Assembly: GCF_024758725.1 (NCBI RefSeq) | Contig: NZ_CP096972.1 | Location: 2,710,001-2,774,000, forward strand | From: Sphingomonas sp. SUN039 | Lineage (GTDB): Bacteria > Pseudomonadota > Alphaproteobacteria > Sphingomonadales > Sphingomonadaceae | Length of the DNA: 64,000 nt | Direction: 5' to 3' | Part shown: piece after piece, positions 56,361-64,000 of the stretch | Layout of the letters: each line of letters begins with the position of its first letter | How positions within the stretch are numbered: position 1 is the first letter of the stretch | The notes under the pieces: generated by a model | The model's database searches: none | Seen by the model: only the letters and a program-made list of their open reading frames with translations | What the model was told of the DNA's origin: nothing | Translations under genes and position numbers: made by a program

Positions 56361-56483
56361 ATCGTCCCCGTCACAGTCTGTTGGCTGTGGCTTTAGTGCA
56401 TCAGGGTTAACGACGCCTTCACTACGACATGCCGCATCCGCAATGGCTTGTGTGCGCCCCGGACCGCGTTATGCGCTGAAGCC

Positions 56484-57410
56484 ATGAGTATCGCCGCTAT
56501 CGAGATCGCCGACCTGCAAAAAACCTATGCCGGGGGCAAGCGCGCGCTGGACGGCGTCAGTTTCGATGTGCCGCGCGGGTCGATCTTCGGTCTGCTCGGC
56601 CCCAATGGCGCGGGCAAATCGACGCTGATCAACATCCTGTCTGGGATGGTGATGAAGACGGGTGGTAGCGCGCGGGTCTGGGGTTTCGATATCGATGAAC
56701 ATCCGCGTAACGCCAAGGCGTCGATCGGGATCGTGCCGCAGGAAATCCTGTTCGATCCGTTCTTCACGCCGTTCGAGGCGCTGGAGATTCAGGCCGGGCT
56801 GTACGGCGTGCCCAAAAGCCGCCGCAGGTCGATGGAGCTGCTGCGCGCGGTCCACCTCGAAGACAAGGCGCACGCCTATGCCCGCACCTTGTCGGGCGGG
56901 ATGAAGCGGCGCTTGCTCGTCGCCAAGGCAATGGTCCACACGCCGCCGGTGCTGGTGCTCGACGAACCCACGGCAGGCGTCGATATCGAACTGCGCCAGC
57001 AGCTGTGGGACTATGTCCGCGACCTCAACCGGCAGGGCGTGACGGTGGTGCTCACAACCCACTACCTCGAAGAAGCCGAGGCGCTGTGTGACCGCATTGC
57101 GATCATCAACCACGGCCAGTTGATCGCGAACAAGCCGACCCGCGAACTGGTCGGCATGGCGCAGGAGAAAGTGGTCGAGATCACCGTGGACCGCGACCTG
57201 ACCGAAGCGCCTGCTTCGGCGTTCTTCCAGCAAGTAGAGCTCAAGGGCGAGCGCATCCTGACGATCACCTATTCGAAGGCGCAGGCCAATGCGGGCGATG
57301 TCATCGCAGCGGTGAACGATGCCGGTTTGGGCATCGTCGATGTCTCGACCCGCGAGGCCGATCTGGAAAATGTCTTCCTCGCCCTGACCCGGGCCGAAGC
57401 GATTGGCTAA
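56484..57410 (+). CDS. ABC transporter ATPase, no permease alongside
   Basis: 308 residues from the ATG at 56484. Walker A GPNGAGKS, signature LSGGMKRR, Walker B VLVLDEP and H-loop TTHY are intact; the C-terminal 80 residues are the extension of the DrrA/YadG exporter type. Such ATPases normally precede an ABC-2 permease, but here nadB follows with an 8-base overlap, so the permease must be elsewhere or lost. Confidence 0.9.
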   Translation: MSIAAIEIADLQKTYAGGKRALDGVSFDVPRGSIFGLLGPNGAGKSTLINILSGMVMKTGGSARVWGFDIDEHPRNAKASIGIVPQEILFDPFFTPFEALEIQAGLYGVPKSRRRSMELLRAVHLEDKAHAYARTLSGGMKRRLLVAKAMVHTPPVLVLDEPTAGVDIELRQQLWDYVRDLNRQGVTVVLTTHYLEEAEALCDRIAIINHGQLIANKPTRELVGMAQEKVVEITVDRDLTEAPASAFFQQVELKGERILTITYSKAQANAGDVIAAVNDAGLGIVDVSTREADLENVFLALTRAEAIG

Positions 57411-58983
57411 CCCCTATGACGCCCTCGTCATCGGTTCCGGCGCTGCCGGGCTGACGGCGGCGCTGACGCTGGCAGGCGCGGGCAAGCGCGTCGCGGTGAT
57501 TGCCAAGGGCGGGCTGTCCGAAGGGTCCACGGCATGGGCGCAGGGCGGGATCGCGGCGGTGCTCGAACCCGGCGACACATTCGACAGCCATGTCGAGGAC
57601 ACGATGATCGCGGGCGCGGGCCTCAACAACCGCGCGACCGTCGAGTTCGTCGTCGAGAACGCGCCCGCCGCCATCGAACGGCTGGCGCAACTGGGGGTCC
57701 CCTTCAATCCCGGAGAATCGGATCGCTGGCACCTGACCCGCGAAGGGGGCCACAGCCATCGCCGCATCGTCCATGTCGACGACGCGACGGGCTGGGCGGT
57801 GCAGCAGGCGCTGGAAAAGGCGGCCGGTGCCAATCCGGACATCGTGCTGTTGCCCGACATGGTTGCCATCGACCTGATCACCCAGAAGCATGTCGAGGGC
57901 GGCAGCGAGGCGCCGCGCGTCTGGGGCGTCTATGCGTTCAATCGCGCGACCGGCCATGTCGAAACCATCACGGCGCCCGCCACGGTGCTCGCCACCGGCG
58001 GCGCAGGTCGGTGCTATCTGTTTTCGACCGCCCCGCGCGGCGCAACCGGCGACGGCATCGCGATGGCGTGGCGCGCAGGCGCGCGGGTGTCGAACATGGA
58101 ATTCATGCAGTTCCACCCGACCTGCCTCTACAATCTGGAGGTCAAGAATTTCCTGATTACCGAAGCGGTGCGCGGCGAGGGCGGGCATTTGAAGCTGCCG
58201 ACCGATGGCAGCCGCTTCATGCCGCGTTTCGACCCGCGCGAGGAACTCGCCCCGCGCGACATCGTGGCGCGTGCCATCGACCACGAGATCAAACGGCTCG
58301 GCCTCGATTATGTCCACCTCGACATCAGCCACCGCGATCCCGATTTCGTGCGCGGGCATTTCCCCAATATCTACGACAAGCTCATGGGCTTGGGGATCGA
58401 CATCACGCGCGACCCGATCCCGGTCGTCCCGGCCCAGCATTATACCTGCGGCGGCGTGCTGATCGACCTCGACGGGCGGACCGACCTGCCCGGCCTTTAT
58501 GCCGCAGGCGAAGTCAGCCAGTCGGGGCTGCACGGCGCGAATCGGCTGGCATCGAATTCGCTGCTTGAATGCTTCGTGTTCGGCGAGTCGGCGGCGCAGC
58601 ACATCTTGTCCCATCCCGGTGTCGCACCTCCGCACGTCCGGGCGTGGGACGAAAGCCGCGTCACCGATTCGGACGAGGAAGTCGTCGTCCAGCACAACTG
58701 GCGCGAAATCCGGCGGTTCATGTGGGATTATGTCGGAATCGTCCGAACGACCAAGCGACTCGAGCGCGCCGCCCACCGGATTGCGCTGCTCAGGCAAGAG
58801 GTTGCTGATTATTACGGCAATTTCCGCGTCACCCCCGATCTGATCGAACTCCGCAACCTGGTCGAGGTCGCCGATCTGATCGTGCGGTCGGCGCTGGGGC
58901 GGCATGAAAGCCGGGGGCTGCATTATACGGCCGATTATCCCGACCTGCTTCCCTCAGCGATCGATACAATCCTTATCCCCTGA
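57403..58983 (+). CDS. nadB: L-aspartate oxidase
   Basis: 526 residues from a TTG at 57403, inside the end of the ABC gene; no ATG or GTG starts the conserved N-terminus. FAD is bound by [13 protein letters not shown], and [35 protein letters not shown] match the succinate dehydrogenase/NadB fold. It oxidizes aspartate to iminoaspartate in NAD synthesis. nadA and nadC are not nearby. Confidence 0.95.
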   Translation: MANPYDALVIGSGAAGLTAALTLAGAGKRVAVIAKGGLSEGSTAWAQGGIAAVLEPGDTFDSHVEDTMIAGAGLNNRATVEFVVENAPAAIERLAQLGVPFNPGESDRWHLTREGGHSHRRIVHVDDATGWAVQQALEKAAGANPDIVLLPDMVAIDLITQKHVEGGSEAPRVWGVYAFNRATGHVETITAPATVLATGGAGRCYLFSTAPRGATGDGIAMAWRAGARVSNMEFMQFHPTCLYNLEVKNFLITEAVRGEGGHLKLPTDGSRFMPRFDPREELAPRDIVARAIDHEIKRLGLDYVHLDISHRDPDFVRGHFPNIYDKLMGLGIDITRDPIPVVPAQHYTCGGVLIDLDGRTDLPGLYAAGEVSQSGLHGANRLASNSLLECFVFGESAAQHILSHPGVAPPHVRAWDESRVTDSDEEVVVQHNWREIRRFMWDYVGIVRTTKRLERAAHRIALLRQEVADYYGNFRVTPDLIELRNLVEVADLIVRSALGRHESRGLHYTADYPDLLPSAIDTILIP

Positions 58984-59170
58984 ACGATCCACAGACAGCT
59001 ATCCGGAGGGGGCAAAGCGTTGCTTTTTTGCAACGCACAATGAAGGATTCATCGTTCCTCAACCATGGGTGTTGCCGCTGTCACGCGAGCGCAACATAAG
59101 CACATCAGGGGCGCCTCAACGGCGCATGGTCGCCGTATTCGGTCCATCGGGATCCGCTAGGGGTAAGCAT
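58984..59170. other. Intergenic region before the second TonB receptor
   Basis: 187 bases with a GCGTTGC-T6-GCAACGC hairpin (59017-59036). The hairpin has its T run in the loop, so it is not a terminator. No clear Fur box was found. Confidence 0.5.
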
Positions 59171-61777
59171 ATGAAGCATCAGCTGTATTTCGGCGTGGCA
59201 TTTGCTGCGCTGTCGTTTTCGGGCTCGGCGTTCGCCCAGTCGACCGGCACGATCGATGCCGAAGAGGAAATCGTCGTCACCGGTTCGCAGACGCGCACCG
59301 CGATCAACGGTATCGAAGTCCCCGATACGCCCAAGGCACGCACCGTGCTGAACAACGACGTGCTGCGGACCGCAGCCCCCGGACAGACCTTGCTGCAGGC
59401 GATCAACGTGGTCCCCAGCGTCAACTTTACCAACAACGACCCGTTCGGTTCGTCGGGCGGCAACGTCCGCATCCGCGGTTTCGACGGCAACCGTATCTCG
59501 TTCACCTGGGACGGCCTGCCGCTGAACGACTCGGGTAACTATGCGATCTTCTCGAACCAGGCGGGCGATCCCGAAATCGTCGATTCGGTCAACGTCAATC
59601 AGGGCACGACCGACGTCGATTCGCCGACGGCGGCCTCGTCGGGCGGCACGATCAACTATCGTTCGATCATCCCCAGCGAAGAACCCGGTGCGATGATCGT
59701 CGGGGCCTATGGCATGTCGTACAAAGGCCGCACCTATAACCGCATCTTCGGCAAGCTGGAAACCGGTGACCTGTTTGGCACCGGCATCCGCGCGTTCATC
59801 ACGGCCGCGGGCGCGCGCAACGACAAGTTCCGCGGCACCGGCGAAATCGCCAAGGAACAGTACAACATCCGCCTGTACAAGGAACTGGGGTCGAACGGCG
59901 ACTTCATCTCGATTGCGGGCCATTACAACCAGAACCGCAACGCCTCGTTCCGCGCGATCACCCTGTCGCAGGCCGATTACGACTTTCGGACCAACGGTCG
60001 ACTCACCTTCGACAACAACGCGGCGTGCGCGCGGGCAGTATTCGTCGGCGGCACCGCGCAGAGCGACGCGACGGTTTCGCAGCCGTCGACGCTGATCCCC
60101 ACCGGCATCTCGACCACAACGCAGACCGCTGCAGGCACCGCGACCGGCTTCGATACCGGCTGCGGCAATTACTATGGCACCCGCGTCAACCCGTCGAACA
60201 CCGGCAACATCCGTTTCAATTCGAAGTTCTCGCTGACCGACGCGCTGACCTTCACGGTCGATGCCGGTTACCAGTACGTCCTCGCCAACGGCGGCGGCTA
60301 CACGACGATGTCGGAGACCGATCCGCGCGCCCGTGGCTACAACCCCGGCGTAACCACCGGCGGCGTCGACTATAGCGGCGACGGCGATACGCTCGACACC
60401 GTATCTTTCTACGCGCCGAACAACACCAACACGAACCGCTACACGCTGTTGTCGTCGCTACGCTGGGATTTCATGGAAGACCAGTATGTCCGTATCGCCT
60501 ATGCGTATGACAATGCGCGCCACCGCCAGACGGCGGAATGGGGTCGTCACGACGCTGCGGGCAACCCGATCTATTCGTTCGGCGGCCGTCAGCCCAACCT
60601 GCAGGTCAACGACAACAACAGTTATTTCCTGCGCGGCCGCGACCGGTTCTCGATCGCGCTGCTCAACCAGATTTCGGGCGAGTATCGCGGCAAGTTCTTC
60701 GACAACAAACTCGAGGTTATGCTGGGTGTGCGCGCGCCGTTCTTCCACCGCGAGCTGAACCAGTTCTGCTACACCCAGCTTACGACCGGCAACCCGATCT
60801 GTACCAGCCGCACGCTCGGTACGACCGCGCTGGCGATACCGACCGGCGGCAATGCGCTGAATTTCCTGTATGTGGTGCCCGGCACGACAAGCACGCTCGC
60901 CGCACCGGCGAATGCGGTCTACGCGCCGTTCCGTCAGACCTATAACTACAACAAGATCCTGCCCAACGTCGGCATCACTGTCCGTCCGATGGACCGGGTC
61001 AGCATCTATGCGAGCTTCGCACAGGGGCTGTCGGCGCCGCGTACCGACAATCTTTATCGCGGCGTGACTGTGACGGTGCAGCCGGAGACGACCGATAACT
61101 TCGATATCGGTATCCGTTATACCTCGGGTCCGATCCGGGCATCGCTCGGCGGCTTCCTGAACAAGTTCAAGAACCGGATCGTCACCGCATTCGATCCCGA
61201 CACCGGCATTTCGGTCGACCGCAACGTCGGTCGCGTCGAGATCAAGGGCGTGGAAGCGAGCCTTAGCGTGAACCCGTTCCCGTGGTTCAGCTTCAACGGC
61301 TTCGCCTCGTACATCGACGCACGTTACAAGGACAATGTGCTGGCGAGCGTCGGGGGCGTCACTTACACGGTTCCGCTGGCCGACAAGAAGCTGGTCGAAA
61401 CACCGCAGTGGCAATACGGCTATCGCGCGTCGTTCAACTACGGACCGGCAACGTTGGGCATGAACTTCAAGCAGGTGACGAGCCGCTATGCGACCGACCT
61501 CAATGACCAGTTCGTGCCGGGCTACAACACGTTCGACCTCGATGCGCGGATCAGCCTGAAGCAATGGGGCCTCGCCAAGACGTTCGTGCAGGTCAATGTG
61601 ACCAACCTGTTCGACTCGCAGTATCTCGGCTCGATCAACAGCCAGACCTCGCTGCCGACGAACATTGCAGGGCTCATCCCGGGCATTGCGACGACGACGA
61701 ACATCGGTGGTTCGAACCCGACCTATCAGCCGGGTTCGCCGCGCGCGTTCAGCGTTTCGGTGCAGGTCGGCTTCTAA
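59171..61777 (+). CDS. TonB-dependent receptor
   Basis: 868 residues from the ATG at 59171. Signal peptide to GSAFAQ, TonB box-like EEIVVTGS, plug with LLQAINVVPSVNFTNND and GGNVRIRGFDGNRIS, a 22-strand barrel, and C-terminal FSVSVQVGF with terminal Phe. Four cysteines lie in the extracellular loop region (for example CGNYYGTR and QFCYTQL). No enzyme or regulator adjoins it, so the ligand is unknown. Confidence 0.93.
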   Translation: MKHQLYFGVAFAALSFSGSAFAQSTGTIDAEEEIVVTGSQTRTAINGIEVPDTPKARTVLNNDVLRTAAPGQTLLQAINVVPSVNFTNNDPFGSSGGNVRIRGFDGNRISFTWDGLPLNDSGNYAIFSNQAGDPEIVDSVNVNQGTTDVDSPTAASSGGTINYRSIIPSEEPGAMIVGAYGMSYKGRTYNRIFGKLETGDLFGTGIRAFITAAGARNDKFRGTGEIAKEQYNIRLYKELGSNGDFISIAGHYNQNRNASFRAITLSQADYDFRTNGRLTFDNNAACARAVFVGGTAQSDATVSQPSTLIPTGISTTTQTAAGTATGFDTGCGNYYGTRVNPSNTGNIRFNSKFSLTDALTFTVDAGYQYVLANGGGYTTMSETDPRARGYNPGVTTGGVDYSGDGDTLDTVSFYAPNNTNTNRYTLLSSLRWDFMEDQYVRIAYAYDNARHRQTAEWGRHDAAGNPIYSFGGRQPNLQVNDNNSYFLRGRDRFSIALLNQISGEYRGKFFDNKLEVMLGVRAPFFHRELNQFCYTQLTTGNPICTSRTLGTTALAIPTGGNALNFLYVVPGTTSTLAAPANAVYAPFRQTYNYNKILPNVGITVRPMDRVSIYASFAQGLSAPRTDNLYRGVTVTVQPETTDNFDIGIRYTSGPIRASLGGFLNKFKNRIVTAFDPDTGISVDRNVGRVEIKGVEASLSVNPFPWFSFNGFASYIDARYKDNVLASVGGVTYTVPLADKKLVETPQWQYGYRASFNYGPATLGMNFKQVTSRYATDLNDQFVPGYNTFDLDARISLKQWGLAKTFVQVNVTNLFDSQYLGSINSQTSLPTNIAGLIPGIATTTNIGGSNPTYQPGSPRAFSVSVQVGF

Positions 61778-61803
61778 GACCCGCCCCTACCGGCGAAAGA
61801 CAG

Positions 61804-61843
61804 CCGCCGCTCCTCACGCGAGGGGCGGCGGTTTGCTTTTTGG
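61804..61843 (+). terminator. Rho-independent terminator after TonB receptor
   Basis: A 12-bp stem with one G-U pair (arms 61804-61815 and 61820-61831, loop ACGC) followed by TTTGCTTTTT, 26 bases after the stop. It separates the receptor from the convergent HD-domain gene. Confidence 0.9.
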
Positions 61844-61845
61844 AC

Positions 61846-62454
61846 TCAATCCGCCAGCCGCGCCAGCATCCCCTGCAACGGGCGCGCCATCACCCGGCGG
61901 ACCATCGGCTCGAAGAACTCGAGCGGTTCGTGCGCGTAATCGGGGTCGAACGCGGCCTGGTCGTATTTGGCGCAGAACTCTTCGCACGCCGCGAAATGTT
62001 CGTGACCCCGAAACGCTTCGCGCGCGTTGCGATCCATGCCGATATAGTGGAAATAGTAATAACCTTGGAACGCGCCATGGTTTGCGCAAATCCAGTGTTC
62101 CTCCGGCGTCACGAACGGCTTCACGATCGCGGCGGCGACATCGGGATGGTTGTAGCTGCCCAATGTATCGCCGATGTCGTGAAGCAGCGCCATGACGACA
62201 TAGGTTTCGCCGCGTCCATCGCGGTGCGCGCGGGTCGCGGTCTGCAAACTGTGCGTCAGCCGGTCGACGGGGAATCCGCCATAGTCGCCGTCGAGCAATT
62301 TCAGATGATCGAGCACGCGCGTCGCGACATCGGCGGCAAACGGCACAAAATGCCCGGCAATCGCCGTCCAGTCCTCCTGCGTGCCTTCGGTCATCGCGCG
62401 GAATTTGGCGCGCGGTTCGGCCGAATGATCGGCATGGGTTTCGATGTCGGCCAT
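61846..62454 (-). CDS. HD-domain protein (PhnZ/MIOX-like candidate)
   Basis: 202 residues from the ATG at 62454 behind GAAGGAG. Metal ligands are His68 (LTHSLQTA), His92-Asp93 (LLHDIGD), His120 and His126 (EEHWICANHG), with a later Asp in KYDQAAFD. The run GAFQGYYYFHYIGMDRNAR is distinctive. The spacing is closer to the mixed-valent di-iron oxygenases PhnZ, TmpB and MIOX than to HD phosphohydrolases, but this is inference. It is divergent from the LytS-like kinase gene. Confidence 0.78.
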   Translation of the reverse strand: MADIETHADHSAEPRAKFRAMTEGTQEDWTAIAGHFVPFAADVATRVLDHLKLLDGDYGGFPVDRLTHSLQTATRAHRDGRGETYVVMALLHDIGDTLGSYNHPDVAAAIVKPFVTPEEHWICANHGAFQGYYYFHYIGMDRNAREAFRGHEHFAACEEFCAKYDQAAFDPDYAHEPLEFFEPMVRRVMARPLQGMLARLAD

Positions 62455-62522
62455 CGCTCTCGCTCCTTCTCGCTTTGCCGCATCCTACCAACGCGGGCGA
62501 TAATCGACTAGGGCTGCCGTCG

Positions 62523-63620
62523 ATGGCGACTGTCTCCACCTCTCCGGCCGCGTTTTTCGACGACAAGAACCGCGCCTTCTGGATGCTGCAGGGTGCGGGC
62601 TGGACCGGCTATCTGGCGCTCCGCATTGCCAGCGGTATTGCCAACGGGGTCGGCCTGCCTGTCGTCATCCAGGTGCTGGTGTCGGCCGCCACCGGCTATT
62701 CGATGACCTTGGTCATGGCGGCGGTTTATCGCTGGCTGATCCGCAAGTCGCCGCTGGTGATCTGGACGGGGTCGCTGGCGACGGTGGCCGTGGCGGTCGG
62801 AGCCTATTCGGTCATCGACGCCTGGGTCTACACGATGGTCAGCGAGGGACGCAACGTCGTCCAGATCGACTTGTTCCTCGGCTCCGCCACGCTCAACACC
62901 CTACTGCTGGGTGCGTGGTCGGCGCTGTATTACGGCATCAATTTCTTTCTGATCGCCGAGCGACAGACGCTGCAATTGCTGAAGCTGGAGGCAACCGCCT
63001 CGTCGGCTCAGCTCGCTATGCTGCGCTACCAGCTCAACCCGCATTTCCTGTTCAACACGCTCAATTCGATCTCGACCCTGGTGCTGCTCAAGCAGAACGA
63101 CCGGGCTAATGCGATGCTCGGGCGGCTGTCGTCGTTCCTGCGTTATACGCTCGTCAACGAGCCCGAGGCGCAGGTGACGCTCGAACAGGAGTTCGAGACG
63201 CTGAAGCTCTATCTCGACATCGAAAAAATGCGCTTCGAGGAGCGGTTGCAGGCGCGGTTCGACCTCGATCCGCGCGCGGCCAAGGCGCGGCTGCCGTCGC
63301 TGCTGCTCCAGCCGCTCGTCGAAAACGCGATCAAATATGCGGTCACGCCGCAGGAAGAGGGTGCCGAAATCGCCATTGCCGCGCGGCTCACCGGTCAACG
63401 GGTGCAGATCACCGTGTCCGATACGGGTCCGGGGTTGAACGATGCGACCGTCCGCCCCAGCTATTCGACCGGCGTCGGCCTCGCGAATATCCGCGACCGG
63501 CTGATGCAGGCTTACGGGCCCGACCACCGCTTCGACAGCGGCAATTCCCCCGGCGGGGGATTTGTCGTCACCGTCGAAATCCCGATGGTCGTCGAGGCGC
63601 AACGACTAGAGGCCGCATGA
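62523..63620 (+). CDS. LytS/YpdA-type sensor histidine kinase
   Basis: 365 residues from the ATG at 62523. Four membrane helices (residues 20-150) are followed by the HisKA_7 motif LRYQLNPHFLFNTLNSIS with phosphorylated His174, the N-box LLLQPLVENAIKYAVTP and G1 box DTGPGL. It overlaps its response regulator by 4 bases. The signal is unknown. Confidence 0.93.
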   Translation: MATVSTSPAAFFDDKNRAFWMLQGAGWTGYLALRIASGIANGVGLPVVIQVLVSAATGYSMTLVMAAVYRWLIRKSPLVIWTGSLATVAVAVGAYSVIDAWVYTMVSEGRNVVQIDLFLGSATLNTLLLGAWSALYYGINFFLIAERQTLQLLKLEATASSAQLAMLRYQLNPHFLFNTLNSISTLVLLKQNDRANAMLGRLSSFLRYTLVNEPEAQVTLEQEFETLKLYLDIEKMRFEERLQARFDLDPRAAKARLPSLLLQPLVENAIKYAVTPQEEGAEIAIAARLTGQRVQITVSDTGPGLNDATVRPSYSTGVGLANIRDRLMQAYGPDHRFDSGNSPGGGFVVTVEIPMVVEAQRLEAA

Positions 63621-64000
63621 CCATAAGAACGATCCTCGTCGACGACGAAAAACTGGCCATCCAGGGCATGGAACTGCGGCTGGCCGCTCATGACGATGTC
63701 GAAATCGTCGACACCTGTTCGAACGGGCGCGAGGCGATCCGGTCGATCAAGACCAACAAGCCCGATCTCGTTTTCCTCGATATCCAGATGCCCGGCTTCG
63801 ACGGATTTTCGGTGGTCCAGGGGCTGATGGAAGTCGAGCCGCCGCTGTTCGTCTTCGTCACGGCCTATGCCGACCACGCGATCCGCGCGTTCGAGGCGCA
63901 GGCCGCCGATTATCTGATGAAGCCGGTCGAGGAAGCGCGACTGGGCGACACGCTCGACCGCGTCCGCCAGCGCCTCGCCGAAAAGCGCGGGGTGGAAGAA
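63617..64000 (+). CDS. LytR/AlgR-type response regulator, cut by window end
   Basis: 128 codons are visible from the ATG at 63617. The receiver domain has the acidic pair Asp9-Asp10, phospho-acceptor Asp55 (LVFLDIQMPG), Thr in FVTAYADHAI and Lys in YLMKPVEEA. A LytTR DNA-binding domain is expected beyond the edge, as its partner kinase is LytS-like. Confidence 0.9.
   Translation, partial: MTIRTILVDDEKLAIQGMELRLAAHDDVEIVDTCSNGREAIRSIKTNKPDLVFLDIQMPGFDGFSVVQGLMEVEPPLFVFVTAYADHAIRAFEAQAADYLMKPVEEARLGDTLDRVRQRLAEKRGVEE

Noticed and set aside
59017-59036. Hairpin with six T before the second TonB receptor, as a terminator of nadB
   Set aside because: The T run is in the loop and not after the stem.

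Overview
The window looks like a chromosomal segment of a high-GC alphaproteobacterium, most probably Sphingomonadaceae. This rests on TonB receptors of the Xanthomonas/Caulobacter type, tryptophan-halogenase-like proteins inside a TonB-receptor sugar locus, a ctaC-ctaD-ctaB-ctaG-ctaE oxidase operon, an EipA/DUF1134 protein, RcnB-like proteins and DUF4402 proteins. Genes are dense and often overlap by 1-4 bases. No insertion sequence, prophage, CRISPR array or rRNA was seen.

Layout. 1-3.8 kb: polA (C-terminus beyond the window), an EipA-like envelope protein and tRNA-Ser(GCU). 3.8-21.1 kb: an alpha-glucan/maltose utilization locus. A LacI repressor is divergent from a minus-strand operon encoding a TonB receptor, an FAD halogenase-like protein, a periplasmic GH13 amylase, a GH13 alpha-glucosidase, a GH97 alpha-glucosidase and an FucP-type sugar transporter. 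Downstream is an unusual protein with two LuxR-like helix-turn-helix segments and an alpha/beta hydrolase; a GPH/SLC45-like transporter and a second halogenase complete the locus. The logic is outer-membrane uptake of oligosaccharides, periplasmic trimming, inner-membrane import and LacI-type control. 21.2-30.2 kb: class II aldolase-like protein, orphan two-[2Fe-2S] subunit, two RcnB-like proteins flanking a prolyl-hydroxylase-like protein, a DUF885 hydrolase, a lower-GC patch (27.0-28.3 kb) with a membrane protein and a structured, possibly transcribed region, then a lipoprotein and a KgtP-like permease.

30.2-37.8 kb: M20 amidohydrolase, DUF3617 and VOC genes, an orphan SUKH-domain gene of lower GC, uvrB, a higBA-like toxin-antitoxin pair, a 2OG-Fe(II) oxygenase and a protein with an I78-like tail. 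37.8-44.6 kb: the aa3-type cytochrome oxidase operon with assembly factors (SURF1, DUF983, Cox11, a 46-aa protein, heme O synthase) and a 36-bp perfect inverted repeat between ctaB and ctaD. 44.8-47.7 kb: pyrE-pdxJ-acpS-lepB. 47.7-50.9 kb: an AI-2E family permease and glnK-amtB behind a clear sigma-54 promoter.

50.9-53.7 kb: DUF2007 and PNPOx-like genes, a ccdAB pair with its own promoter, and tldD. 53.8-56.4 kb: four tandem secreted DUF4402 paralogues with a zinc-finger gene inserted. 56.5-64 kb: a lone ABC ATPase overlapping nadB, a second TonB receptor with a terminator, an HD-domain protein, and a LytS/LytR-type two-component pair cut by the window edge.
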